64,000 nucleotides of DNA from Campylobacter concisus (lineage in GTDB: Bacteria > Campylobacterota > Campylobacteria > Campylobacterales > Campylobacteraceae). A program made the position numbers and the translations under genes. Below the pieces are notes generated by a model, which was not told the DNA's origin, did not search any database, and saw only the letters and a list, made by a program, of their open reading frames with translations. How positions within the stretch are numbered: the first letter of the stretch is position 1; each line of letters begins with the position of its first letter. Positions 36,834 to 46,001 of this stretch are shown piece by piece. The stretch lies in assembly GCF_003048575.1 (NCBI RefSeq), contig NZ_PIRZ01000004.1, positions 171,182 through 235,181 of the forward strand. The letters run 5' to 3'.

Positions 36834-37231
36834 TATCTCTCCTTTTTTGGCGGATTATAGCCTATTTAAACAAATTTAAATTACCAATGGCTTTAAGCTA
36901 AAAATATATCAAATGTATAAAATTTAGCTTTTTACTTAAATACTAAAGATTTCTCATTGCTTAATATAATTATCTAATTTAAATAATTTTCTTAAGAAAT
37001 AATTCAAATTTAAATTATTATACAAATTAGCACTAAAAATAAGTGATTCAATAGATAATAAATTTTATTAAAACTATATTAGTATTGATTAAATCATAAT
37101 GTCTATATAATGTAAATAATAAAATTTAAAAAAATTTATTGATATTTTTCTTTAAAAGCTTAAAAAAATAAATTAATCGCTAATTTGCTTTTAAGAGTTA
37201 AGTATGTATAGTTTTTTTACTTATTAAATTT
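36834..37231. other. Very AT-rich intergenic region upstream of the nos cluster
   Basis: About 400 bases between the divergent moaC and nos units. It is almost pure A/T from 36890 to 37160, with phased A- and T-tracts that may bend DNA. A small palindrome and -10 box near 37086-37111 are the only candidate control elements I see. No gene is supported. Confidence 0.6.
37086..37111 (+). promoter_or_regulatory. Candidate promoter of the nos cluster
   Basis: TATAAT (37106-37111) with the palindrome TGATTAAATCA (37086-37096) just upstream. The palindrome resembles a Crp/Fnr half-site pair (TGA...TCA) but with 5 rather than 6 central bases, so assignment to an Fnr- or NssR-type regulator is tentative. 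Confidence 0.3.
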
Positions 37232-38071
37232 ATGATGAAAGTGCCTTGGATTATGAGATTTCTGCTTTGTATAAGTTTGTTTTTAATAACAGCTTTTGCC
37301 CAGCAATTAGGCTGCTTTATTAATGAAAGCAACCAAAGCATCGTTTTTATAAAAGATGGGCAGATTAAAAATTTGGATCTAAAAGAGACGATTTATAAAA
37401 ATCAAGAGTGCGGAAATGATGGAGAATTCTTTTATATCGCAAATTTAAATAATGAGATTATCGAGGTGGCAAATGAGAGAAATTTTTTATTTGCCATGCC
37501 AAATGTCGGCTGTAAAATTTCGCAAATTATGGCAATTAAAAATAAAATTTACGTAGCTTGCGATATGGCAAATGAGGTCAGCATAGGCGTTTTTGATAAA
37601 AATCTAAATAAACTTTTAACTAAAAATTATAAAGATGTTTATAAAATTTCAAGCCTTTTGCCAATTGATGATGAGCTATTTTTTACGAGCTTTAATGGCA
37701 AAGCATTTTTGCTTGATAAAGAGCTTAATTTAAAAGAGAAAAAGCGTATTGGTTTTGCTCCACTTAGTGCCTGTAAATTTAAGGGGAATGATATTTTGCT
37801 TGGCTTTAGAGATGGAGAAATTTTAGATTTTAAAACTGGAATCAAAAAGCAAGTTTTAAAATCTAAAATTTCAGCTCTTGCGTGTATGGAGGATGAAATT
37901 TTTATAGGCGATGGGGATGGAGTAGTCTATAAATTTGACAAAGATCTTAAGTTAAAAGGACAAAAGGCTCTTTTTGGCAATGAGATAAAAAGAATTTTTA
38001 TAGATAAAGGCGTCCTAAATGGCGTAAATTTAGACAATGAGATAAAGAGTTTAGAGATAAATTCATTTTAA
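37232..38071 (+). CDS. Exported beta-propeller-like protein at the head of the nos cluster
   Basis: 279 aa. It has a Sec signal peptide (FLLCISLFLITAFAQQ) followed by repeated four-strand-like blades: IVFIKDGQIKNLD, FFYIANLNNEIIEV, KIYVACDMANEVSIGVF, DILLGFRDGEILDF and EIFIGDGDGVVYKFDKDLKL. This layout is that of a WD40/YVTN-type propeller. The start may be ATG 37232 or ATG 37253; the latter gives a more compact signal, and neither has a good ribosome-binding site. It ends 12 bases before nosZ and is surely co-transcribed, so a role in N2O respiration (NosZ maturation or an electron-transfer partner) is likely. No named nos gene fits. Confidence 0.65.
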   Translation: MMKVPWIMRFLLCISLFLITAFAQQLGCFINESNQSIVFIKDGQIKNLDLKETIYKNQECGNDGEFFYIANLNNEIIEVANERNFLFAMPNVGCKISQIMAIKNKIYVACDMANEVSIGVFDKNLNKLLTKNYKDVYKISSLLPIDDELFFTSFNGKAFLLDKELNLKEKKRIGFAPLSACKFKGNDILLGFRDGEILDFKTGIKKQVLKSKISALACMEDEIFIGDGDGVVYKFDKDLKLKGQKALFGNEIKRIFIDKGVLNGVNLDNEIKSLEINSF

Positions 38072-38083
38072 AAAGGAGAGTAA

Positions 38084-40672
38084 ATGCAAAAGTTATTTTG
38101 TGTCGCAAGTGCTGCGTTGCTTGGGCTATCTTTAACTACTGCTTGTGCTGCTAGTAGTGACCTTGAAAAAGTCATGAAAGAGCGTGGGCTAAGCGAAAAA
38201 GATGTCCTTGCAGCTGCTAAAACTTATCAGCCTAGCGGTAAAAAAGATGATTTCATCGTCTTTTCATCTGGCGGGCAAAGCGGTCAAGTGCTAGTTTATG
38301 GCGTTCCGTCGATGAGAATTTATAAATACATCGGCGTTTTCACACCAGAGCCTTGGCAAGGATATGGCTATGACAATGAGTCAAAAGCTGTTTTGAAACA
38401 AGGCAACATCAGGGGTAAAGAGATAACATGGGGCGATACACACCACCCAAATTTCACTGAGAAAAATGGTGAGTATGTTGGTGATTATCTATTTATCAAC
38501 GATAAGGCTAACCCAAGAATCGCAGTTATAAATTTGCATGACTTTGAGACAACTCAAATCGTTGTAAACCCTATCATGAAGAGTGAGCACGGCGGTAGCT
38601 TCATCACTCCAAATAGCGAGTATGTTATCGAAGCTAGCCAATATGCAGCTCCACTTGATAACAACTATCACTCAATAGACGACTATGAAGCAGTCTATAG
38701 AGGCGCTGTAACATTTTGGAAATTTGACTATCCAAAAGGTAAGATCGATGAGAAAGAGTCATTTTCTCTTGAGCTTCCTCCATACTGGCAAGATCTAAGT
38801 GATGCTGGTAAAGGCGAAAGCTACGGCTGGGGCTTTACAAACTCAATAAATACTGAGATGTATACTGGCGGTATCGAAAAAGGTCTTCCTCCATTTGAAG
38901 CAGGTGCAAGTAGAAATGACACTGACTTCTTGCACGTTTATAACTGGAAAATTTTAGAAAAACTTGTTCAAGACAAGAAAAACTATAAAGTTATAAATGG
39001 CCACAAGGTAGTTACAATAGACGCTGCTGTAAAAGCAGGTGCGTTATTTTTGATCCCAGAGTCAAAGAGCCCACATGGTTGTGACGTAAGCCCAGACGGT
39101 AGATATATCATTATTGGCGGTAAGCTTGATACTCACGCATCAGTTTATGACTTTAGAAAGATCAAAGAGCTAATCGATAAAAAAGAGTATGCTGGCACTG
39201 ACCCATACGGAATTCCTATCTTAGATAGAGAAAAGTCAATGCACGGACAAGTCGAACTTGGCCTTGGACCACTGCATACATCATTTGACTCACAAGATGG
39301 CGTACTTTATACATCACTTTACGTTGATAGTCAAATCGTAAAATGGGACTATAAAAATTTAAAAGTGCTTGATAAGATAAATGTTCACTACAATATCGGC
39401 CACCTTGATACAATGGAAGGCAAATCAGCAAAACCAGTTGGTAAATATGCAATCGCTCTTGATAAACTTTCAATCGATCGCTTTAGCCCAGTTGGCCCAC
39501 TTCATCCACAAAACCACCAGCTAATAGACATCACTGGTGCAAAAATGGATCTAATCTATGATATGCCAATACCACTTGGCGAGCCACACGATGTTGTGTC
39601 AATAGCTGCTAGCAAACTAAGCCCAGCGCTTACTTACAATATGGGCACAAACTCAAGAACAGGCGAGGCTAGCCCATATGCAACTCTAGCTGGTCAAGAA
39701 AGAGTTGAAAGAAACGGAAAAAATGTAACTGTCTATGCGACAATGATCAGAAGCCACATCAACCCAGAGCACATCGAGGTAAATAAAGGTGATAACGTAA
39801 CAATTCACTTAACAAACCTAGAGCGCGCTCAAGATGAGACTCACGGATTTGGCATCGACCTTTACAACATTCACGCTTCACTTGAACCTGGCAAAACTGC
39901 TTCAGTAAATTTCGTAGCTGATATGGAAGGTGTCTTCCCATACTACTGCACCGAGTTTTGTTCAGCGCTTCACCTAGAGATGATGGGTTATTTACTTGTT
40001 AAAGATCCAAGTAAAAAATATGAATCTGCAAAAAATAACAAGCTAAAAACTCTAAGCCCAGAAGCTTTAAAAGCTGAATACGACAAAGTAATCGCAACTA
40101 ATAAGGCAACTGACGATGTTATCCAAGAGGTTGTTAAATACCTAAAAGAGAAACATTATGAGAAATATCCAAAAGTAAAAGCTTTGGTTGATGACGCACT
40201 TGATCAATACGGCCACATCAAAGAGGTAAAAGCTAAAGCTGACGAAGCTTACAAAAAAGGCGACGTAAACGGCGCTATCCTTTGGGAGTACCAAGTATGG
40301 CAATACATGGTAAAAACAGCTGATGTTGGCTTAAGAGCCAAAAATAACCTAGCTAAAGAGATCGCAACTCCGATGAGTCCAGCTGCTGCAAAAGGTGAAG
40401 AGGCTTATCTAAAAGGTGGTTGTAATGGTTGCCACGTTATTGGTCAAGTAAGCTCAGGTCCAGACCTAACTGGTGTTTTACTAAGACATGAAAACGGCGA
40501 AAAATGGGTAGCAGAATTTATCAAAGATCCTGCTAAGTTCTATAATGATGACTACATTAAATCAATGATTGATTACTTTAATCTTAGAATGCCAAATCAG
40601 CATATGAGCGATGAAGAGATCAAAAATATCATCGAATACCTAAAATGGGTAGATGAAAACGCTGGTATGTAG
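38084..40672 (+). CDS. nosZ: Nitrous oxide reductase with C-terminal cytochrome c domain (clade II)
   Basis: 862 aa. NosZ reduces N2O to N2 in the periplasm. The N-terminus (KLFCVASAALLGLSLTTACA) is a Sec signal, not Tat, as in clade II enzymes. The seven-bladed propeller has His-rich CuZ positions such as DTHHPNF and SEHGGSF. The cupredoxin domain carries the CuA site YCTEFCSALHLEMMGYL (C622 and C626, with H and M following). A haem c motif, GCNGCHVIGQ (C780, C783, H784), with a distal Met in LRMPNQHM, makes this the fused cytochrome type found in Wolinella and Campylobacter. A terminator-like hairpin follows six bases after the stop. Confidence 0.98.
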   Translation: MQKLFCVASAALLGLSLTTACAASSDLEKVMKERGLSEKDVLAAAKTYQPSGKKDDFIVFSSGGQSGQVLVYGVPSMRIYKYIGVFTPEPWQGYGYDNESKAVLKQGNIRGKEITWGDTHHPNFTEKNGEYVGDYLFINDKANPRIAVINLHDFETTQIVVNPIMKSEHGGSFITPNSEYVIEASQYAAPLDNNYHSIDDYEAVYRGAVTFWKFDYPKGKIDEKESFSLELPPYWQDLSDAGKGESYGWGFTNSINTEMYTGGIEKGLPPFEAGASRNDTDFLHVYNWKILEKLVQDKKNYKVINGHKVVTIDAAVKAGALFLIPESKSPHGCDVSPDGRYIIIGGKLDTHASVYDFRKIKELIDKKEYAGTDPYGIPILDREKSMHGQVELGLGPLHTSFDSQDGVLYTSLYVDSQIVKWDYKNLKVLDKINVHYNIGHLDTMEGKSAKPVGKYAIALDKLSIDRFSPVGPLHPQNHQLIDITGAKMDLIYDMPIPLGEPHDVVSIAASKLSPALTYNMGTNSRTGEASPYATLAGQERVERNGKNVTVYATMIRSHINPEHIEVNKGDNVTIHLTNLERAQDETHGFGIDLYNIHASLEPGKTASVNFVADMEGVFPYYCTEFCSALHLEMMGYLLVKDPSKKYESAKNNKLKTLSPEALKAEYDKVIATNKATDDVIQEVVKYLKEKHYEKYPKVKALVDDALDQYGHIKEVKAKADEAYKKGDVNGAILWEYQVWQYMVKTADVGLRAKNNLAKEIATPMSPAAAKGEEAYLKGGCNGCHVIGQVSSGPDLTGVLLRHENGEKWVAEFIKDPAKFYNDDYIKSMIDYFNLRMPNQHMSDEEIKNIIEYLKWVDENAGM

Positions 40673-40677
40673 TTTTT

Positions 40678-40700
40678 AAAGGGGCGTTTTGCCCCTTTTT
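40678..40700 (+). terminator. Hairpin and T-run inside the nos operon, after nosZ
   Basis: AAAGGGGC (40678-40685) and GCCCCTTT (40691-40698) with a GTTTT loop, followed by T residues. It should end most nosZ transcripts and let a fraction continue into nosB, giving more NosZ than accessory proteins. Confidence 0.8.
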
Positions 40701-40755
40701 AAATTTTAAAATTTTATTTTTAGCAGATGAAATTTTAAAATTTAAAGGAGAGATC

Positions 40756-41511
40756 ATGAGTAAATATAAAATTTATACCATTGTTGCACTTGTCTTAATG
40801 ACTGTTTGTTTTACTTTGCCTGTTCTTGGTTGGCACGGAGCAAAAGAGCGTATAGCTGATGGTGATGAACTACCATCTTATACTTACGGTATCTATAATC
40901 TTTATAGCTCATTTCAGTATAAAAATCACCTTTTATCAAAAGATGTAGCAAGCGATCTTCATAAGATGATCGAACAAAAAGCAGAGATTGGTACACCATC
41001 TTTTCCTATCTGGTACGTCTCTCTTGAAGCTCCAAATTATCCAAAATCAGCCTTTCCTGATGGAATTCCTGTATATTTTCACGTAGATGGATATAGTGGT
41101 GACGTGCATGAGATGAATACGATAAATCACTACATTGGTATGTATCCTATGGAGCATGGCGGAAATTTAGAGCGAGCGATAGCACCTTATTATTTGCTTA
41201 TTTCAACGCTTTGTATGCTTGCATTTTTGTATTACAACGGCAAATTTAACTCACTTCTTATGGTTCCAACGATTATCGCGCCTGTGCTATTTATGAGCGC
41301 ATTTGCAGGATGGCTTTATTGGTATGGACACAATATGCAAGAGTGGGGCGCATTTAAGATTAAACCATTTATGCCAACAGTTTTAGGCGATGGTAGCGTT
41401 GCGCAATTTACAACGCACTCTTATCCAAGTATCGGATTTTGGGTTATGGTTGCTATGAGTGTATTTTGCATACTTGCAGTATTTTCAAAGAAAAAAGAGC
41501 TAAATGCGTAA
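40756..41511 (+). CDS. nosB: NosB-like membrane protein
   Basis: 251 aa. It has a hydrophobic N-terminal helix (YTIVALVLMTVCFTLPVLGW) and three further helices in the C-terminal half, including LLISTLCMLAFLYY and GFWVMVAMSVFCILAVF. The position directly after nosZ matches the nosB gene of Wolinella succinogenes, whose product is a membrane protein of unknown mechanism needed for N2O respiration. The large periplasmic loop contains several His and Met residues (VDGYSGDVHEMN, HYIGMYPMEHGG). ATG 40756 lies behind AAAGGAGAGATC. Confidence 0.75.
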   Translation: MSKYKIYTIVALVLMTVCFTLPVLGWHGAKERIADGDELPSYTYGIYNLYSSFQYKNHLLSKDVASDLHKMIEQKAEIGTPSFPIWYVSLEAPNYPKSAFPDGIPVYFHVDGYSGDVHEMNTINHYIGMYPMEHGGNLERAIAPYYLLISTLCMLAFLYYNGKFNSLLMVPTIIAPVLFMSAFAGWLYWYGHNMQEWGAFKIKPFMPTVLGDGSVAQFTTHSYPSIGFWVMVAMSVFCILAVFSKKKELNA

Positions 41512-42760
41512 AATTTTTATTTTCGCCCTCGCTTTCTTGCCTATTTTTAGCTCTGCAAATATCCTTCAAGATGCAATAAATAACGCTAGCCCTGGCGATG
41601 TTATAAAGCTAGGGGACGGCATCTATGAAGGAAGCATAACTATAAATAAGCCGCTTAGTATAGTTGGTGAGGGCAAAAATGCTCACATAAAAGGAAATGG
41701 TAAAGGCACGGTTGTAAAGATTATTGCCTCAAATGTTACGCTTAGAAATTTAAAGATAAGCGGTAGCGGAAATGACCTTGGTGAGCTAGATGCTGGCATT
41801 GGCTGTGATAAAGCAAACAATGTCTTGATTACGCAAAATGACTTGAGTGATGTGCTTTTTGGGGTTGATTTTAAAGAGTGTAGTAGCTCAAAGATCACTG
41901 AAAATAACATCACTTCTAAAAAGGGAGCCAGTCTTGGCTTTAGAGGTGATGCCGTTAGACTCTGGTATAGTCATGAAAATTTAATCGAAGGCAATTATAT
42001 TTATGATAGCCGTGATATGGTTGCATGGTATGCAAGTCACAATAAATTTTTAAAAAATAAAGCGATTCGCGGTAGATACTCGCTTCACTTTATGTATGCA
42101 AATCAAAATTTAGTCGAAAACAATGATTTTATCGGCAATGCAGTCGGAATGTTTTTTATGTATTCGGCTGGCTCAAATATAAAAAATAATCTTGTTATGG
42201 ATAGTGACGGCGCTTTTGGTATTGGTATTGGTCTAAAAGATGTTTCAAATTTTACTATCGAAAATAATACACTTATCTATAATGCGAGAGGAATTTTGCT
42301 TGATAACTCGCCGTTTCAGCCAGGCTCAACGATAAATTTCTTAGGCAATAAAATTTTACACAACGTAGTCGGCGTATATTTTCACGCTACTCAGGGGACA
42401 AGCATATTTGAAAATAATGATTTTATAGGCAATATGGATATCGTTGCAAACGATACTCCAGGTGATAAAATGGCATTAAATCGGTGGAGTAAAAATTATT
42501 ATGATGAGTATGAGAGCTTTGATAGAGATAAAGATGGCTATGGTGATACGCCGTTTATACACCTATCATATGCCGATCAGCTTTGGCAGTACTATCCGAA
42601 TTTGCAGTTTTTCTATGGCTCAAGTGTCTTTAGTATCTTAAATTTTTTAGCCAAACTTGCGCCATTTTCTGAGCCAGTAAAGCTACTTGAAGATAGCACG
42701 CCAAGGATAAAACCACTTGATGCTTCAAATTTTAACGCGTTAAAGGCAAAGCGTGGATAG
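41504..42760 (+). CDS. nosD: NosD, periplasmic copper-site maturation protein
   Basis: 418 aa. The signal peptide is IFIFALAFLPIFSSA. The body is a right-handed parallel beta-helix (CASH repeats): NNVLITQNDLSDVLFGVDF, SKITENNITSKKG, YSHENLIEGNYIYDSRDMV and many NxLxxNxxxxNxxG turns. NosD, with NosF and NosY, supplies sulfur for the CuZ cluster. ATG 41504 overlaps nosB by 8 bases, and its stop overlaps nosG by 8 bases. Confidence 0.92.
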   Translation: MRKIFIFALAFLPIFSSANILQDAINNASPGDVIKLGDGIYEGSITINKPLSIVGEGKNAHIKGNGKGTVVKIIASNVTLRNLKISGSGNDLGELDAGIGCDKANNVLITQNDLSDVLFGVDFKECSSSKITENNITSKKGASLGFRGDAVRLWYSHENLIEGNYIYDSRDMVAWYASHNKFLKNKAIRGRYSLHFMYANQNLVENNDFIGNAVGMFFMYSAGSNIKNNLVMDSDGAFGIGIGLKDVSNFTIENNTLIYNARGILLDNSPFQPGSTINFLGNKILHNVVGVYFHATQGTSIFENNDFIGNMDIVANDTPGDKMALNRWSKNYYDEYESFDRDKDGYGDTPFIHLSYADQLWQYYPNLQFFYGSSVFSILNFLAKLAPFSEPVKLLEDSTPRIKPLDASNFNALKAKRG

Positions 42761-43430
42761 AAGAAAATTTATAATCTTAGGCTCAGTCGCAGCTGTCACA
42801 GGATATGGCATAGGTAAAATTTTGCCAAAAAGTAGCGGCGATAAACTCTATCTTAGACCACCAGGTGCGGTTGATGACTTTGATGATCTTTGTGTCAAAT
42901 GTGGTCAGTGTGTGCAGGTATGCCCTTATCACAGTATAAGTTTGCTTGATATAAAAGATGGATATTCAAATGGTACAGCATACATCGATCCTAAAAAGAG
43001 AGGTTGCTATTTATGTGATCTTTTCCCATGTGTGCTCGCCTGTCCAAGTGGTGCGTTAGATCATGCTACAAAAGTTGTTGATGATGTGAAAATGGGCGTT
43101 GCTGTCTTGAGTAATGCAAATGCCTGTATGTGCCTAAAAAGAGAAAAACTAAGCGAAGATGGCGTTGAAGATTTGCTTGTCCGCAAAGTTTATAACGATA
43201 GAGAAGAGGCAGAAAAAGATAAGATAAAAGGCAAAATCGGTCAAATTTGTGACCTTTGTGTCAGTATTTGCCCAGTTGGCGATAGTGCAATAGTAATGAG
43301 CGAAGCAAATTTACCGCTCATAAAGCATGGCTGTGTTGGGTGTGGGGTGTGTGCTGAGGTTTGCCCTGTAAAAATTATAAATATAGCCCCAAAAATGAGT
43401 TATGATGAAATTTATAAGGAGAAAGAATGA
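42753..43430 (+). CDS. nosG: NosG, periplasmic polyferredoxin (NapG-like)
   Basis: 225 aa. It has a Tat-like N-terminus, DRRKFIILGSVAAVTGYGIG, and four [4Fe-4S] sites: CVKCGQCVQVCP, CYLCDLFPCVLACP, CDLCVSICPVGDSA and CVGCGVCAEVCP. In the Wolinella model NosG and NosH form a menaquinol dehydrogenase feeding electrons to NosZ through NosC1 and NosC2. GTG/ATG choice is clear: the start at 42753 lies inside the end of nosD. Stop overlaps nosC1 by 4 bases. Confidence 0.92.
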   Translation: MDRRKFIILGSVAAVTGYGIGKILPKSSGDKLYLRPPGAVDDFDDLCVKCGQCVQVCPYHSISLLDIKDGYSNGTAYIDPKKRGCYLCDLFPCVLACPSGALDHATKVVDDVKMGVAVLSNANACMCLKREKLSEDGVEDLLVRKVYNDREEAEKDKIKGKIGQICDLCVSICPVGDSAIVMSEANLPLIKHGCVGCGVCAEVCPVKIINIAPKMSYDEIYKEKE

Positions 43431-43975
43431 GATTAATAATGTCCTTAGTGGCTGCTGCTTTGCTATTTGTCGGCTGTGAAAAGAGCGATGACAAAGCGCA
43501 AAAAGCAGCTAGCGAGCAACCAATAAATGTAGCTACTAGTGCTAGCATAAAGGTTGAAAAAAAAGAAAATAACCAAAGCACAAATAAACAAAATGACTTC
43601 ATAAAATACGATATGCACGGCGAAAAGAGCGTAAAATTTGGACTTGAAGATAATAACGTAAGCCGTCAAATCGGTGCTTTAGCAATGGTAAGAACCCCTC
43701 TTCAAACTATAAATTTAAGACTTATAAAGGGCAGACTTAGTAAAAATTTCATTACAAAATGCTCAGCTTGTCACGATGATTACGCAAATGGCATCATCGG
43801 GCCATCACTTTTAACAAAAAGTGAAAATGAAATTTATACAATGATAAATGCTTATAAAAATAAAGAAAAAGTCAATGTTTTAATGCGAGACCTTGTTAAA
43901 AAAATGGATGATAGTGAAATCAGAAATTTAGCTAAAGAAATCAGTGATTTTAATACACAATTTAGGAGCAAATAA
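43427..43975 (+). CDS. nosC1: NosC1, lipoprotein-type monohaem cytochrome c
   Basis: 182 aa. LIMSLVAAALLFVGCEKSDD has a lipobox (FVGC), so the protein is probably lipid-anchored facing the periplasm. A Ser/Lys/Asn-rich linker leads to a haem motif, KCSACHDDYANGIIGPSL (C111 region). The likely axial Met lies in NVLMRDLVKKMDD. Together with NosC2 it would carry electrons to the haem domain of NosZ. Overlaps nosG by 4 bases and nosC2 by 1. Confidence 0.88.
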   Translation: MRLIMSLVAAALLFVGCEKSDDKAQKAASEQPINVATSASIKVEKKENNQSTNKQNDFIKYDMHGEKSVKFGLEDNNVSRQIGALAMVRTPLQTINLRLIKGRLSKNFITKCSACHDDYANGIIGPSLLTKSENEIYTMINAYKNKEKVNVLMRDLVKKMDDSEIRNLAKEISDFNTQFRSK

Positions 43976-44436
43976 TGAAAGTAGGAAAGATTATAACCAT
44001 TATTTTAGCAGTAGCAATTTGCGGTATCATGGTGTTTATGTTAAGCCAGACTCCGCCTAAAAAGGAAAAAGTAGCAACTAATGTTCAGCCAAAAGTAGAG
44101 CAAAATTTTACAAAAGAGCAGCCAAAGTCTAGTGAAGAATTTGCCAGCGAAGATGAGCTAAAAAAGGTAAAAGAGCTAAGTCTAAGTGTGGCTAAAGTGC
44201 ACAATGAAGGCGTTAGCAAGCAGTATCTAACAACTTGTGCTCCGTGTCATGGTGCAAATGCAAAAGGTGTCGTAGCTCCCGATATAACACACCTAAGTAA
44301 AGAAGAGTTACTTAAAAAGCTGGCTGATTATAAAGCTGGTAAGGTACAAAACTCACTTATGAAGGGGCTACTTACAAATGTTAGTGATAGCGAGCTTGAA
44401 AGCCTTGCAGATGAAATTTCTAAATTTAAAAAGTAA
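43975..44436 (+). CDS. nosC2: NosC2, membrane-anchored monohaem cytochrome c
   Basis: 153 aa. It has one N-terminal anchor helix (IITIILAVAICGIMVFML) and one haem motif, TCAPCHGANAKGVVAPDI, with Met in NSLMKGLLTNVSD. It is closely related to the C-terminal part of NosC1 (both end in a similar DSE-L-LA-EIS-F pattern), which suggests a tandem duplication. Confidence 0.88.
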   Translation: MKVGKIITIILAVAICGIMVFMLSQTPPKKEKVATNVQPKVEQNFTKEQPKSSEEFASEDELKKVKELSLSVAKVHNEGVSKQYLTTCAPCHGANAKGVVAPDITHLSKEELLKKLADYKAGKVQNSLMKGLLTNVSDSELESLADEISKFKK

Positions 44437-44438
44437 AA

Positions 44439-45338
44439 ATGGACAAATATAACACTCGTGCGACGATTAGAAATGTAAGCTTTCTAAGCACGTTAATCAC
44501 AACCACAAAAGATGGTAAGAAGCGTCCTAGTATACGTTTTTGGCGCATTTTTACCATTATTTTAGTCCATCTTTTATTTGTGCTTTCATATAGGGTTGAT
44601 ATACAAATTTTAGAAGGCGACATCAGTGCCTCAAGGATATTTGGTTTTCACTTGGCAGATGCTTTTATGAGCCTGCAAGTCTTTTTGGCGACACATGAAA
44701 TCCATGTAAATTTAATAATTGGCTCACTTAGTATCTTGGCGTTTTATATTATTTTTGGCGGTAGAGGCTTTTGCTCTTGGATCTGTCCTTATTCATTAAT
44801 AAGCGAAATAGCTGAGAAGATCCATGAAAATTTGCGTGCTAAAAAGATAGTAAAACCACGAGTTTTTGACACAAAGTGGCGATATGTTTTCACCATTTTA
44901 TTTTTAACTCTTAGCTTTGCTAGTGCAAGCCTTACATTTGAAATTTTTAATGTTGTTGGGATTTTTTCAAGATTTATTATCTATGGCTATTTTCATGCTA
45001 TTTGGTTCGTTGTGGCTATGCTTATGGTTGAAATTTTCTTCTCACGTAGAGCTTGGTGTAGGTATGTCTGTCCTATCGGAGCGACTTACTCAGTGCTAGC
45101 TAAACCAAATGCCATAAAAGTTAGCTGGGATAAAGAGAAGTGCGATCATTGTTTGGTTTGTACCGATGTTTGTCTAGTGCCTCACGTGCTTTTTATGACA
45201 AAAAAGGGAGCAAAGCTTGACGAGAGCAAAAATATCTTTAGGATAGCTGGTGCTGATTGTACGCTTTGTGGTAGGTGTATTGATGTGTGTCATCAAGATG
45301 CACTAAAATTTGACAACGGCTTTAAAAAACTCATATAA
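44439..45338 (+). CDS. nosH: NosH, membrane polyferredoxin quinol dehydrogenase (NapH-like)
   Basis: 299 aa, four membrane helices. It has two CxxxCP loops, RGFCSWICPYSLI and RAWCRYVCPIGA, typical of NapH, and two C-terminal [4Fe-4S] motifs, CDHCLVCTDVCL and CTLCGRCIDVCH. It oxidises menaquinol and passes electrons to NosG. Two bases after nosC2. An N-terminal soluble extension of about 35 residues is of the NosH type. Confidence 0.92.
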   Translation: MDKYNTRATIRNVSFLSTLITTTKDGKKRPSIRFWRIFTIILVHLLFVLSYRVDIQILEGDISASRIFGFHLADAFMSLQVFLATHEIHVNLIIGSLSILAFYIIFGGRGFCSWICPYSLISEIAEKIHENLRAKKIVKPRVFDTKWRYVFTILFLTLSFASASLTFEIFNVVGIFSRFIIYGYFHAIWFVVAMLMVEIFFSRRAWCRYVCPIGATYSVLAKPNAIKVSWDKEKCDHCLVCTDVCLVPHVLFMTKKGAKLDESKNIFRIAGADCTLCGRCIDVCHQDALKFDNGFKKLI

Positions 45339-45347
45339 GGAAAATTT

Positions 45348-46001
45348 TTGATAGATATAAAAGAAGTAACTAAAATTTTTGGCTCGCAAAGGATACTTGA
45401 CAATGTTAGCCTAAATGTAAAATCTGGTGAAAAAATAGCAATACTTGGACAAAATGGAGCTGGCAAAAGCTCGCTCATGCGTATCATTTTAGGAGAATTT
45501 ATCCCAAATAGCGGAAGTATCGCGATAAATGGCGTAAATACCCTAAAAGATAGAAAAGGGGCTTTGAAATTTATCTCATTTGTGCCACAAACTCCACCAC
45601 CGCTTAAATTTAATCTACGTGAGCTTTGTGAGTTTGTTTATAAAAGCTCAAATATAAAATTTGAAGAGATTGAGAAATTTAGCAAGCTTTTAGAGCTTGA
45701 TCTACATGCAAATTTAAATAAGCCATTTTATAAGCTCTCTGGCGGAATGAAACAAAAGATGCTAATAGCTATCGCATTTGCTAAGGATAGTGAAATTTTG
45801 ATGTTTGATGAGCCAACGGCAAATCTTGACGTGAAAGCAAGGCTTTCTTTTAAAAATTTACTTGATAACTTCACGCAAAACAAAACACTTGTTTTTATTT
45901 CACACCGTATCGATGAGATAGCAAATTTATTAGATAGATGCGTCTATATGGATCTTGGTAAGATCATCAAAGAAGAAAATTTAAGGAGCAAGAGTGAATA
46001 A
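45348..46001 (+). CDS. nosF: NosF, ABC ATPase for copper-cluster maturation
   Basis: 217 aa. Walker A is ILGQNGAGKSSLMRII, the signature is KLSGGMKQKMLIAIAFA, and Walker B is ILMFDEPTANLD. It is shorter than most NosF proteins (about 300 aa) because the C-terminal extension is missing, as in related epsilonproteobacteria. The start is TTG 45348 behind AAGGAAAATTT. Overlaps nosY by 8 bases. Confidence 0.9.
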   Translation: MIDIKEVTKIFGSQRILDNVSLNVKSGEKIAILGQNGAGKSSLMRIILGEFIPNSGSIAINGVNTLKDRKGALKFISFVPQTPPPLKFNLRELCEFVYKSSNIKFEEIEKFSKLLELDLHANLNKPFYKLSGGMKQKMLIAIAFAKDSEILMFDEPTANLDVKARLSFKNLLDNFTQNKTLVFISHRIDEIANLLDRCVYMDLGKIIKEENLRSKSE

